NCBI RefSeq assembly: GCF_051903925.1
Contig: NZ_CP173678.1
Location: forward strand, 3,906,001 to 3,970,000
Source: G051903925 sp051903925
GTDB taxonomy: Bacteria > Pseudomonadota > Alphaproteobacteria > Zavarziniales > Zavarziniaceae
DNA length: 64,000 nt
Direction: 5' to 3'
Shown here: piece after piece, positions 27,353 to 35,639 of the stretch
Position numbering within the stretch: the first letter of the stretch is position 1
How the letters are laid out: the number at the start of each line of letters is the position of its first letter
Made by a program: the position numbers and the translations under genes
The notes under the pieces: generated by a model
Told to the model about the DNA's origin: nothing
Seen by the model: only the letters and a program-made list of their open reading frames with translations
Database searches by the model: none

Positions 27353-29422
27353 ATGGAAATCACCTTTGCCCCGCTTCTGCCCTGGCCCGTGCTGGCGGGC
27401 CTGGGCCTGGGGCTCGCCATCGTGCTGGCGCTGCTGCTGCGCGCGGGCAGCCGCGGCATCGTCCTGCGCGCCGCCGCGGGCGCCCTGCTGCTGGTGGCGC
27501 TGGCCGATCCCACCCTGGTGACCGAGCGGCGGGAGCGCCTGAACGACATCGCCTTGCTGGTCGTCGACCGCTCCGCCAGCCAGGAGATCGCGGACCGGGC
27601 ACGCCAGACGGACGCCGCCGCCCAGGCGATGCGCGCCGCGCTCCAGGCCCAGGGCAATCTCGACGTGCGCGAGGTGGTGGTGCCGCCCGGCGACGGCACC
27701 GAGCTGTTCCGCAGCGTGGAAACCAGCCTGGGCGACGTGGCGCCGGAGCGCCTGGCCGGAATGGTCATCATCAGCGATGGCCAGGTCCACGACGTTCCGT
27801 CCGCGGAGGCCCTGGCCGCCCGGACCCGCACCGAGCTCAAGGGACCGGTCCACACCCTGCTGACCGGCGCGCCCGACGAGCGCGACCGCCGCCTGGTGGT
27901 GGACGAGGCGCCGAGCTACGGCATGGTCGGGACCAGCATGACGCTTCTGGTCCGCGTCATCGACGAGGGTGGGCCCGCGCCGGGCCTGGCCGATCGGGCC
28001 ATCGTCACCCTGGTCCAGGACGGCGGCGCACCGGTCCGGCAGAGCGTGCCGCTGGACCGGCCGACGCCCGTCCCCTTCACCCTGTCGCATGGCGGCGCCA
28101 CGGTGCTCGAAGTCTCGGTCGAGGCCGGGCCGGGCGAACTGACGCTGGAGAACAACCGCGCCGTCGTGTCGGTCAGCGGCGTGCGCGACCGCCTGCGCGT
28201 CCTGCTGGTCAGCGGCGAGCCGCATCCGGGCGAACGGGCCTGGCGCAACCTGCTGAAGGCCGACCCGTCCGTCGACCTGGTGCACTTCACCATCCTGCGC
28301 CCGCCCGACAAGCAGGACGGGACCCCGATCAACGAGCTGTCGCTGATCGCCTTCCCCACGCGCGAACTGTTCGAGCTGAAGCTCAACGACTTCGACCTGG
28401 TCGTGTTCGACCGCTACAACCGGCGGGGCATCCTGCCGCTGTCGTACCTGAACTATGTCGCGCAGTATGTGGAGGCGGGCGGCGCGGTGCTGGTGGCGGA
28501 GAGCCCCAGCGACGACCGCAATCTCAGCCTGCACGACACGCCCCTGTCGGTCGTGCTGCCGGCCAATCCGAACGGCAACGACATCCAGGGTGGATACCGT
28601 CCCCAGGTGACGGACACCGGGCGCCGCCACCCCGTCTCCGCAGGGCTTGAAGGGGCGGGCGCCGCGGGGCAGCAGCCGACCTGGGGCCGCTGGTTCCGGA
28701 CCATCCCCTCGACCGTCTCGACGGGCGAGGTGCTGATGACGGGCATGGACGAGCAGCCCCTTCTGGTCCTCTCCCGCGTGGGCGAAGGCCGCGTGGCGCA
28801 GCTGATGACCGACCATGCCTGGCTGTGGCAGCGCGGGCTGGAGGGCGGCGGCCCGCAGGCCGAACTGATGCGCCGCCTGGCGCACTGGCTGATGAAGGAA
28901 CCCGACCTGGAGGAGGAGGACCTGCGGATGCGGGCGGACGGCAACCGCCTGGTGATCGACCGGCGCAGCCTCTCGCCCGAGCAGCCCCTGCTGACCCTGA
29001 CCGCCCCCGATGGCACGACGCGGGAGATCACGCTGGCCGATGCCGGGAACGGGATGTCGCAATCGACCCAGGTCGTCGACCGTCCCGGCCTCTATCGCGT
29101 GACCGATGGCACCCGCACAGCGGTCGCCGCGGTCGGTCCCCTGAACCCGCGCGAGATGGCGGACGTGCGCGCCAGCGCTGGCCCCATGGCGCCGGTGGCG
29201 GAGGCAACGGGCGGCGGCGTCGCCTGGCTGCGCGACGGCATGCCGACCCTGCGCCGCGTGGCACCGGACCGCACGGCCGCCGGCGACGGCTGGATCGGCC
29301 TGCGCGACAACCGCGCCTACCGCGTCACGGGCCTGGACAGCGTGCCGCTGCTGCCGCCGCTGGCCTTGCTGCTGCTGGCCCTGGGCGCGCTGATCGGCGG
29401 CTGGACGCGGGAGGGCCGCTGA
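27353..29422 (+). CDS. large membrane protein with vWA/glutamine-amidotransferase-like periplasmic domain
   Basis: 689 residues. N-terminal helices lie at about 10-27 and 37-54, followed by a vWA-like segment (DIALLVVDRSASQEIADRAR; GMVIISDGQVHD). The middle region resembles the type 1 glutamine-amidotransferase-like fold seen in partners of DUF4159 proteins (LRVLLVSGEPHPGERAWRN; AQYVEAGGAVLVAESP). A C-terminal helix near 670 (LPPLALLLLALGALIGG) closes it. It is the last structural member of the MoxR cassette; no enzymatic motif is intact that I can see. Confidence 0.82.
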   Translation: MEITFAPLLPWPVLAGLGLGLAIVLALLLRAGSRGIVLRAAAGALLLVALADPTLVTERRERLNDIALLVVDRSASQEIADRARQTDAAAQAMRAALQAQGNLDVREVVVPPGDGTELFRSVETSLGDVAPERLAGMVIISDGQVHDVPSAEALAARTRTELKGPVHTLLTGAPDERDRRLVVDEAPSYGMVGTSMTLLVRVIDEGGPAPGLADRAIVTLVQDGGAPVRQSVPLDRPTPVPFTLSHGGATVLEVSVEAGPGELTLENNRAVVSVSGVRDRLRVLLVSGEPHPGERAWRNLLKADPSVDLVHFTILRPPDKQDGTPINELSLIAFPTRELFELKLNDFDLVVFDRYNRRGILPLSYLNYVAQYVEAGGAVLVAESPSDDRNLSLHDTPLSVVLPANPNGNDIQGGYRPQVTDTGRRHPVSAGLEGAGAAGQQPTWGRWFRTIPSTVSTGEVLMTGMDEQPLLVLSRVGEGRVAQLMTDHAWLWQRGLEGGGPQAELMRRLAHWLMKEPDLEEEDLRMRADGNRLVIDRRSLSPEQPLLTLTAPDGTTREITLADAGNGMSQSTQVVDRPGLYRVTDGTRTAVAAVGPLNPREMADVRASAGPMAPVAEATGGGVAWLRDGMPTLRRVAPDRTAAGDGWIGLRDNRAYRVTGLDSVPLLPPLALLLLALGALIGGWTREGR
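29410..29414 (+). promoter_or_regulatory. Shine-Dalgarno that points to a CTG start
   Basis: GGAGG here lies 4 nt before a CTG at 29419 and 25 nt before the first canonical in-frame start, GTG 29440. It is the only good ribosome site near the hydrolase gene and lies within the 3' end of the upstream gene. Confidence 0.45.
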
Positions 29423-30279
29423 AGCGCCTTCCCTATCTCGTGCTGGCCCTGCTGGCCGGCGTCCTGGCCGGGGCCTGGTTCGGCGGCAGCATGCTCAGTG
29501 CGGGCGCCACCTGGCCCGTGGCACCTGCCGTTGCGCCGGCGCAGGACATCACGCTGGCCCTGCCCGACGGCCTGGCCATCGCCGGGACCTGGCGGCCGGG
29601 GCCAGCACCCGGCGCACCGGGGGTGCTGATCCTGCACGGGCTGGGTTCCAGCCGCGGCCAGATGCGCGGCACCGCGGACTGGCTGGCCTCCCTGGGCTAT
29701 GCCAGCCTGGCGATCGACTTCCGCGGCCATGGCGGCTCAACCCTGGCGGAACGCAGCTTCGGCTGGCACGAAGCGCAGGAGGCGCACGCCGCCTTCGCCT
29801 GGCTGAAGCAGCGCCAGGACGGCGCCCGCATTGCCGTGATCGGCATTTCGATGGGCGGGGCCGCGGCGCTGCTCGGCCCGGACGGTCCGCTTCCGGCCGA
29901 TGGCCTGGTGCTGCAGGCGGTCTATCCGACGCTGCGCCAGGCGATCTGGAACCGGGTGGCACCCCGCCTGCCGGTCCTGCTGGCCGGCATCGCGGAGCCG
30001 CTGCTCAGCTACCAGTCGCTGCTGCGCTATGGCGTCTGGCCGGACGCATTGTCCCCCCGCGACGCCGTGCGCCGCTTCCCCGCCCCCGTCCTGGTGATTG
30101 GCGGTGCCGATGACAGCTTCACCCCGCCGGAGGAGACACGCGCCCTCTACGATGCCGTGCCGGGCCCGCGCGACCTGTGGCTGGTCCCGGGCGCCAACCA
30201 CGCCCAGGCCTCGTCGCTGGCGACCGACGCATACCGCAGCCGCGTCGCGACGTTCCTGGCCCAGGTCCTGCGCGACTAG
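29419..30279 (+). CDS. alpha/beta-fold hydrolase with N-terminal signal anchor
   Basis: About 286 residues if read from CTG 29419; 279 from GTG 29440. The CTG start supplies KR before the hydrophobic stretch YLVLALLAGVLAGAWFGGS, giving a proper signal sequence, and has GGAGG upstream. The hydrolase core has LILHGLGSS (oxyanion loop), IDFRGHGGS, the nucleophile elbow GISMGG, the acid in GGADDSFTPPEE and a histidine in VPGANHAQ. It is probably a periplasmic esterase/lipase-like enzyme; substrate unknown. It overlaps the preceding gene and shares its stop with livM (CTAG at 30276-30279). Confidence 0.82.
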   Translation: MKRLPYLVLALLAGVLAGAWFGGSMLSAGATWPVAPAVAPAQDITLALPDGLAIAGTWRPGPAPGAPGVLILHGLGSSRGQMRGTADWLASLGYASLAIDFRGHGGSTLAERSFGWHEAQEAHAAFAWLKQRQDGARIAVIGISMGGAAALLGPDGPLPADGLVLQAVYPTLRQAIWNRVAPRLPVLLAGIAEPLLSYQSLLRYGVWPDALSPRDAVRRFPAPVLVIGGADDSFTPPEETRALYDAVPGPRDLWLVPGANHAQASSLATDAYRSRVATFLAQVLRD

Positions 30280-31205
30280 AGCGGGCGCCTCAGCAGGCGC
30301 TGCAGCTCGCCCACAATGCCGCGGCGGAAGGCCAGCACGCACACGACGAAGATCGACCCCTGCACGATCGTGACCCATGGCCCCAGTCCGGCCAGCGTGT
30401 TCTGCAGCGTCACGATCACCGCCGCCCCCACGACTGGGCCCAGCATGGTGCCAACCCCGCCGATCAGCGCCATCAGGACGACCTCCCCCGACATGGTCCA
30501 ATGCACGTCGGGCAGGCTCGCCAGCTTGAACACGATCGACTTCATGCCGCCCGCCAGGCCCGCCAGCGCCGCCGATAGGACGAAGGCGATCAGCTTGTAC
30601 TGGTCGGGGACATAGCCCAGCGACAGGGTGCGCATCTCGTTCTCGCGCGTCGCCTTCAGCACCTGGCCGAACGGCGAATGCACCACGCGCCAGATCAGGC
30701 CGAAGCCGGCCAGGAAGATCGCGACCACGACGCCGTACAGGACCATCATCTGGTCCAGGTCCAGAACGCCGAACAGGTGGCCGCGCGGGATCGCCTGGAT
30801 GCCATCCTCGCCCCCCGTCTGTGGCGCCTGCAGGCACAGGAAATAAAGCAGCTGCGCCAAAGCCAGCGTCACCATCGCGAAATAGATGCCCTGGCGCCGG
30901 ATCGCCACCGCCCCGAACAGCAGGCCCAGCAGGGCCGAGCCGGCGCTGGCCGCCAGCAGGGCCGCCTCCGGCGGAAAGCCCCGTTCCTTCAGCACATGGC
31001 CGCAGACATAGCCGCCCAGGCCAAAGAACGCGGCGTGCCCGAACGACAGCAGCCCGACATAGCCCAGCAGCAGGTTGAAGGCGCAGGCGAACAGGGCAAA
31101 GCACAGGATCTTCATCACCAGGACGGGATAGACCACGAAGGGTGCTGCCAGCAGCACGGCGACAAGCAGCAGGAACGGCAGCAGCAGGCTGCGCTCCCCT
31201 GTCAT
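30276..31205 (-). CDS. livM: branched-chain amino acid-type ABC permease (LivM)
   Basis: 309 residues from ATG 31205. About 8-10 hydrophobic helices; the LivM signature NLLLGYVGLLSFGHAAFFGLG lies after the second helix, and the coupling region contains FGQVLKATRENEMRTLSLGY. It forms the inner-membrane channel with LivH. The ATG overlaps the livH stop by 4 bp (ATGA). It is the last gene of the liv operon. Confidence 0.93.
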   Translation of the reverse strand: MTGERSLLLPFLLLVAVLLAAPFVVYPVLVMKILCFALFACAFNLLLGYVGLLSFGHAAFFGLGGYVCGHVLKERGFPPEAALLAASAGSALLGLLFGAVAIRRQGIYFAMVTLALAQLLYFLCLQAPQTGGEDGIQAIPRGHLFGVLDLDQMMVLYGVVVAIFLAGFGLIWRVVHSPFGQVLKATRENEMRTLSLGYVPDQYKLIAFVLSAALAGLAGGMKSIVFKLASLPDVHWTMSGEVVLMALIGGVGTMLGPVVGAAVIVTLQNTLAGLGPWVTIVQGSIFVVCVLAFRRGIVGELQRLLRRPL

Positions 31206-32089
31206 TGCGTGCGCCCGAACAGGCCCTGCGGCCGCACCAGCAGGACGATCGCCATGATGACGAAGATCACCGTGCTGGACGCCGGGGGATAGAACACCTT
31301 GGTCAGGCCCTCGATCAGGCCCAGCGAGAAGCCGGTGACGATCGAGCCCAGGATCGAGCCCATGCCACCGATCACGACCACGGCAAAGATCACGATGATC
31401 AGGTCCGCCCCCATCAACGGGCTGACCCGGTACATGGGAGCGGCCAGCACGCCGCTGAACGCGGCCAGGGCGACGCCGAAGCCATAGGTCAGCATGACCA
31501 GCCGCGGCACGTCGATGCCGAACGACTGGACCAGCGTGGGGTTCTCGGTCGCCGCGCGCAGCCGCGCGCCCAGCCTGGTCCGCTCCAGCACCGCCCAGGT
31601 CCCCAGGCACACGACCAGGGACGCAATGATGACCCAGCCGCGATAAAGCGGCAGGACCATGAAGCCCAGGTTGACCGCCCCCTGCAGCTCCGCCGGGATC
31701 GCATAGGGCAGGCCCGACGTCCCATAGCGATAGCTGAACAGCCCCTGCAGGATCAGGGCGAGGCCAAAGGTCAGCAGCAGGCCATAGAGATGGTCAAGCT
31801 GGTACAGCCTGCGGATCAGCGTGCGCTCCAGCACGATGCCGAACAGGCCGACGATCAGCGGCGCCAGCACCAGCGCGCCCCAATAGCCGATGCCCAGCTC
31901 CGCCAGCAGCAGCCAGGCGGCAAACGCCCCCAGCATGTAGAACGCGCCATGCGCGAAATTGATGATGTTGAGCAGGCCAAAGATGACGGCCAGGCCCAGG
32001 CTCATCAGTGCGTAGAACGAGCCGTTGATGAGGCCGACCAGCAACTGCCCCAGCAGCGCCTGCACCGGCACCCCCAGGATCATGGTCAT
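31202..32089 (-). CDS. livH: branched-chain amino acid-type ABC permease (LivH)
   Basis: 295 residues. The N-terminal QLLVGLINGSFYALMSLGLA and IFGLLNIINFAHGAFYMLGA are diagnostic for LivH permeases; RTRLGARLRAATENPTLVQS is the ATPase-coupling loop. An alternative start at 32083 is in frame. livM follows with an ATGA overlap. Upstream lie about 205 non-coding bases with a palindromic repeat, then the small gene and the binding-protein gene of the same operon. Confidence 0.94.
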   Translation of the reverse strand: MTMILGVPVQALLGQLLVGLINGSFYALMSLGLAVIFGLLNIINFAHGAFYMLGAFAAWLLLAELGIGYWGALVLAPLIVGLFGIVLERTLIRRLYQLDHLYGLLLTFGLALILQGLFSYRYGTSGLPYAIPAELQGAVNLGFMVLPLYRGWVIIASLVVCLGTWAVLERTRLGARLRAATENPTLVQSFGIDVPRLVMLTYGFGVALAAFSGVLAAPMYRVSPLMGADLIIVIFAVVVIGGMGSILGSIVTGFSLGLIEGLTKVFYPPASSTVIFVIMAIVLLVRPQGLFGRTQ

Positions 32090-32141
32090 GGGCGCTGCAC
32101 CGGATCGTCGAGGCGATCGATCACCTCAAGCGGCCAGTCAG

Positions 32142-32263
32142 CCCCTTCCCCCCTCGCGGGGGAAGGTTGGGATGGGGGGGCAGACACGCCCGCGCCAACC
32201 CTGGCAAGGATGGAACCGGCGTTACCGCCCCCCCACCCTGCCCTCCTCCGCGAGGGGGAAGGG
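32142..32263. repeat. GC-rich palindromic intergenic repeat (REP-like) inside the liv operon
   Basis: The left arm (32142-32181) and right arm (32227-32263) are imperfect inverted copies built on CCCTTCCCCC-TCGCGG and GGGGGGGC, separated by about 45 bp. Each arm is itself partly palindromic (CCTTCCCCCCTCGCGGGGG). GC-rich elements of this style are dispersed between genes in many proteobacteria. In the transcript it would fold into a stable hairpin between the small gene and livH. Confidence 0.7.
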
Positions 32264-32294
32264 TTCTCAGGTCGCCGCCATTCCCCGACCACGC

Positions 32295-32483
32295 TCAAGC
32301 GCGGTCCTCGGGCTGGGCGCGCGGCGGGGCAGCGCGAACGAACAGGGCGGGGGCGAACTCGCCGACGAAGATCACCTCGCCAGCGTCCGTCCGACCCTGC
32401 TCCGCCTCGCGCAGCATGCGCTTCAGGTCCTGCCACAGGCCGCCGCGCGCGGGCGCCACGGGGACGCCTTGCCGCGCGCTCAT
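32295..32483 (-). CDS. small hypothetical protein coupled to the liv binding protein
   Basis: 62 residues. I do not recognise it. It starts with ATG 32483, overlapping the binding-protein stop by 4 bp (ATGA), exactly as the other genes of this operon are coupled. The sequence is soluble, with an amphipathic stretch (LWQDLKRMLREAEQGRTD) and a hydrophobic middle (GEVIFVGEFAPALFVRA). No signal or membrane segment. It could be a small accessory protein of the transporter or a non-functional frame; the overlap favours a real gene. Confidence 0.5.
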   Translation of the reverse strand: MSARQGVPVAPARGGLWQDLKRMLREAEQGRTDAGEVIFVGEFAPALFVRAAPPRAQPEDRA

Positions 32484-33691
32484 GGCTGCACCAGGGGGCA
32501 GCCGCCCTCGGCCAGGGGGCGGAAGGCCTTGTCCGCCGGGATGGTCGAGACCAGCTTGTAATAGTCCCAGGGCCCCGTGCTCTCGGCCGGGGTCTTCACC
32601 TCGAACAGGTACATGTCGTGGATGGTGCGGCCGTCGATCCGCACCTGGCCCTTGCCGAACAGGGCGTCCTCGGTCGGCAGGTCCTTCATCTTCGCCACCA
32701 CCGCGGCGCCGTCGCCGTCGCTGCCCAGCGCCTGCACCGCCTTCAGGTAGTGCAGGGTCGAGGCATAGACGCCGGCCTGGATCATGGTCGGCATGCGGCC
32801 GCCATGGCGCTCGGCAAAGCGCTTGGCAAAGGCCCGCGTGTCGTCGTTCAGGTCCCAGTAGAAGGCGGCGGTCAGCTGCAGCCCCTGCGCCGTCTCTAGG
32901 CCCAGCGAATGCACGTCGGACAGGAAGATCAGCAGGCCCGCCAGCTTCTGCCCGCCGGCCACGATGCCGAATTCCGCCGCCTGCTTGATCGAGTTGATCG
33001 TGTCGCCTCCGGCATTGGCCAGGCCCACGATCTTGGCGCCCGAGGCCTGCGCCTGGAGCAGGAACGAGGAGAAGTCGGCGGTATTGAGCGGCGCCCGCAC
33101 GGTGCCCACGACCGTGCCGCCGCCGGCCTGGACCACCGCCGACGTATCGCGCTCCAGCGCGTGGCCAAAGGCATAGTCGGCGGTGATGAAGAACCAGGTG
33201 TCGCCGCCATTGGCGACCACGGCGCGGCCCGTGCCGTTGGCCAGGGCCCAGGTGTCATAGGTCCAGTGGACCGTGTTGGGCGTGCACTTCGCCGCCGTCA
33301 GGTCCGACGTGGCCGCCCCGGAATTCAGCAGGACGCGGTTCTTCTCCCGCGTGACCTCCGCCACGGCCAGGGCAACGCTGGACGTGGGCACGTCCAGGAT
33401 CGCGTCCACGCCCTCGACGTCGTACCACTGGCGCGCCAGGCTGGCGCCGATATCGGCCTTGTTCTGGTGATCGGCTGAGATGATCTCGACCGGCGTATCG
33501 CCCACCTTGCCGCCGAAATCCTCGACCGCCATCTGCGCCGCGACGACCGAGCCCTGGCCCGCAATGTCGGCATAGAGGCCCGACATGTCGTTCATCACGC
33601 CCAGCTTGATGACATTGCCCGACATCTCGGCATGGGCAGCGCCCGTGGCGATCGCCAGCATCAGGCTCGCCAGGACCAGTGATCTTCTCAT
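32480..33691 (-). CDS. livK: ABC transporter substrate-binding protein, LivK/type 1 family
   Basis: 403 residues from ATG 33691, preceded by GGGGAGGA. The signal peptide MRRSLVLASLMLAIATGAAHA ends at about residue 21. The mature protein begins KLGVMNDMSGLYADIAGQGS and continues as a Leu/Ile/Val-binding-like two-lobed protein (VDAILDVPTSSVALAVAEVT; NRVLLNSGAATSDLTAAKC). Many alphaproteobacterial members bind ligands other than branched-chain amino acids (aromatic acids, amides), so the ligand is open. It sits between livF and the small gene in the operon. Confidence 0.9.
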   Translation of the reverse strand: MRRSLVLASLMLAIATGAAHAEMSGNVIKLGVMNDMSGLYADIAGQGSVVAAQMAVEDFGGKVGDTPVEIISADHQNKADIGASLARQWYDVEGVDAILDVPTSSVALAVAEVTREKNRVLLNSGAATSDLTAAKCTPNTVHWTYDTWALANGTGRAVVANGGDTWFFITADYAFGHALERDTSAVVQAGGGTVVGTVRAPLNTADFSSFLLQAQASGAKIVGLANAGGDTINSIKQAAEFGIVAGGQKLAGLLIFLSDVHSLGLETAQGLQLTAAFYWDLNDDTRAFAKRFAERHGGRMPTMIQAGVYASTLHYLKAVQALGSDGDGAAVVAKMKDLPTEDALFGKGQVRIDGRTIHDMYLFEVKTPAESTGPWDYYKLVSTIPADKAFRPLAEGGCPLVQP

Positions 33692-33716
33692 GGCACGTCC
33701 TCCCCAGGATGTGTCG

Positions 33717-34421
33717 TCAAACGCCCAGATAGGCATGGATCCGGCCCTGCTGCGCGGCATCGGCCGTGTTGGCCATCTCGTCGATCACCCGGCCCCGCTC
33801 CACGACATAGTGGCGGTCGGCCAGGGTGGCGGCGAAATGGAAGTTCTGCTCCACCAGCAGGATGGTGAAGCCCTGGTCCTTCAGGGTCCGGATCGTGCGG
33901 CCGATCTGCTGCACGATCACCGGCGCCAGGCCCTCCGTCGGCTCGTCCAGCATCAGGATGCGCGCGCCGGTGCGCAGGATGCGGCCGATCGCCAGCATCT
34001 GCTGCTCCCCGCCCGACAGCTTGGTGCCCTGGCTGCGCAGCCGCTCGCGCAGGTTGGGGAACAGGTCCAGCACCGCCTCGCGCGAGAGGCCGCCCGGCTT
34101 CAGCATGGGCGGCAGGTCCAGGTTCTCCGCCACCGACAGGCTGGCAAAGATGCCCCGCTCCTCCGGGCACAGGGCGATGCCCGCCCGCGCGATGACGTGC
34201 GGCGGCGCCGCCACCGCCTCCTGCCCGTTGACGCGGATCGAGCCGCTGCGCCGGCGCACCAGGCCCATGATCGACTTCAGCGTCGTCGTCTTGCCGGCGC
34301 CATTGCGGCCCAGCAGAGTGACCAGTTCGCCCTCCCGCACCTCGAAGTCGATGCCGTGCAGGACATGCGATTCGTCGTACCAGGCGTTCAGCCCCGCGAC
34401 CGTCAGCACCGCCTCAGCCAT
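33717..34421 (-). CDS. livF: branched-chain amino acid-type ABC ATPase (LivF)
   Basis: 234 residues from ATG 34421 (8-bp overlap with livG); a GTG at 34430 is an alternative giving 237. Walker A GRNGAGKTTT, signature LSGGEQQMLAIGRIL and Walker B ILMLDEPTEGLAP, the last being typical of LivF rather than LivG. It energises uptake together with LivG. livK starts 25 bp downstream. Confidence 0.93.
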   Translation of the reverse strand: MAEAVLTVAGLNAWYDESHVLHGIDFEVREGELVTLLGRNGAGKTTTLKSIMGLVRRRSGSIRVNGQEAVAAPPHVIARAGIALCPEERGIFASLSVAENLDLPPMLKPGGLSREAVLDLFPNLRERLRSQGTKLSGGEQQMLAIGRILRTGARILMLDEPTEGLAPVIVQQIGRTIRTLKDQGFTILLVEQNFHFAATLADRHYVVERGRVIDEMANTADAAQQGRIHAYLGV

Positions 34422-35235
34422 GCGCGGCACCGGGCTCCAGGCCGGAGCCCAGATAGGCCTCCATCACCGCCGGGTTGGCCGACACCTCACCATAGGTGCC
34501 CTCGGCCAGGATCTGCCCGCGCGCCAGCACGGTGATGCGGTCCGACAGGTGGGAGACGACGCTCAGGTTATGCTCGACCATCAGCACCGTGCGCCCCCGC
34601 GCCGCCTTGGCGATCAGCGCGGTCACACGCTCCACGTCCTCGTGGCCCATGCCGGCGGTGGGCTCGTCCAGCAGCAGCATGCGCGGCTCCAGCGCCAGGG
34701 TCGTCGCCAGTTCCAGCGCCCGCTTGCGGCCATAGGACAGTTCGGCCGCAGTCGCCCCCGCCATGTCGGCCAGGCCCACCTCGTCCAGCAGGGCGCGCGC
34801 CGCCTCGTCATGGCGGCGCAGGACGGCGTCGCTGCGCCAGAAGTCGAAGGACCGGCCGCGCTTGCGCTGGAGCGCGACGCGGACATTCTCCAGCGCGGTC
34901 AGGTGCGGGAAGACCGCCGAGATCTGGAACGAGCGCGCCATGCCGGCGCGCGCCACCTCGGCCGGGCTCGCCCGGGTGATGTCGCGGCCCTCGAACAGGA
35001 TGCGGCCCGAACTCGGCGCCAGGAAGCGCGTCAGCAGGTTGAAGCAGGTGGTCTTGCCGGCGCCGTTGGGCCCGATCAGGGCGTGCACCGTGCCGCGCCG
35101 GATGCGCAGGGCGACGTCCTTGACGGCGACGAAGCCACGGAACGCCCGGGTCAGCCCCTCGGTCGCCAGGATGACGTCGCCATCCCCGGAAATGCCCGTC
35201 GCCGTCGCCAGTCCGTCCGCCGTCACGCGCCGCAC
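34414..35235 (-). CDS. livG: branched-chain amino acid-type ABC ATPase (LivG)
   Basis: 273 residues from GTG 35235, with a GA-rich ribosome site GAGGGGGAG just upstream; a second in-frame GTG lies at 35226. Walker A GPNGAGKTTC, then the LivG-type insert RSFQISAVFPHLTALENV, signature LSYGRKRALELATTLA and Walker B MLLLDEPTAGM. First gene of the liv operon (livG-livF-livK-orf-livH-livM). The promoter must lie in 35236-35340. Confidence 0.93.
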   Translation of the reverse strand: MRRVTADGLATATGISGDGDVILATEGLTRAFRGFVAVKDVALRIRRGTVHALIGPNGAGKTTCFNLLTRFLAPSSGRILFEGRDITRASPAEVARAGMARSFQISAVFPHLTALENVRVALQRKRGRSFDFWRSDAVLRRHDEAARALLDEVGLADMAGATAAELSYGRKRALELATTLALEPRMLLLDEPTAGMGHEDVERVTALIAKAARGRTVLMVEHNLSVVSHLSDRITVLARGQILAEGTYGEVSANPAVMEAYLGSGLEPGAAHG

Positions 35236-35341
35236 GCTCCCCCTCTGTCGTCCCGCGGGTCCGTGCCCGCGGCGATCGCGTGAACACTGTACGAAGTTCC
35301 GGGACGTCCGTCACCCGGGGCCGCCGCTCCTGCGATGCGCA

Positions 35342-35369
35342 TTGACAGGGCGGGCGGACACGCCATATT
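35342..35369 (+). promoter_or_regulatory. candidate sigma-70 promoter for tRNA-Ser
   Basis: TTGACA (35342-35347), 16 bp, then CATATT (35364-35369). The -35 is perfect and the -10 matches 4 of 6. It lies about 90 bp upstream of the tRNA. A hairpin with 8-bp arms (35380-35387 with 35396-35403) lies in the leader. Confidence 0.5.
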
Positions 35370-35460
35370 GGCGCCCTTCCCGCCGGGGATTCTTGCCCGG
35401 CGGTCAGCCCCGGGGCGTTGCGTGGCGTCACCCCGGACCCAAGGTTCCAGGCCCCGGCTT

Positions 35461-35553
35461 GGAGGGGTGGCCGAGTGGCTGAAGGCGGCGGTTTGCTAAA
35501 CCGTTATAGGGTCAAAAGCCCTATCGTGGGTTCGAATCCCATCCCCTCCGCCA
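35461..35553 (+). tRNA. tRNA-Ser (anticodon GCU)
   Basis: The acceptor arms GGAGGGG (35461-35467) and CCCCTCC (35543-35549) pair perfectly, with discriminator G and an encoded CCA at 35551-35553. The D-arm GCCGAGTGGCTGAAGGC, the anticodon loop TTGCTAA with GCT at 35495-35497, a long variable arm TATAGGG...CCCTA and the T-arm GGGTTCGAATCCC identify a class II tRNA reading AGC/AGU serine codons. No integrase or duplicated 3' end is visible nearby. Confidence 0.98.
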
Positions 35554-35639
35554 CCTCTGGTGCGGCACTCTTCAACGCAGGCGGGAAACATTCGGCCGGC
35601 GCCCGTGTTGCATCCCTTGGCCCCAAGAAAGTGCTGGCG

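Noticed and set aside
24473..29062. A minus-strand open frame of more than 1,500 codons opposite the MoxR cassette
   Set aside because: It is antisense to four well-supported genes, has low-complexity Arg/Gln/His/Gly-rich composition and no recognisable domain; long shadow frames are expected at this GC content.
32086..32436. Minus-strand frame of 116 codons across the palindromic repeat
   Set aside because: Its translation (repeated PSQPSPARGEG-like text) is a by-product of the repeat; the frame overlaps the better-supported 62-residue gene.
35461..35553. tRNA-Ser as an integration site for a genomic island
   Set aside because: No integrase gene, no duplicated tRNA 3' end and no composition change next to it.
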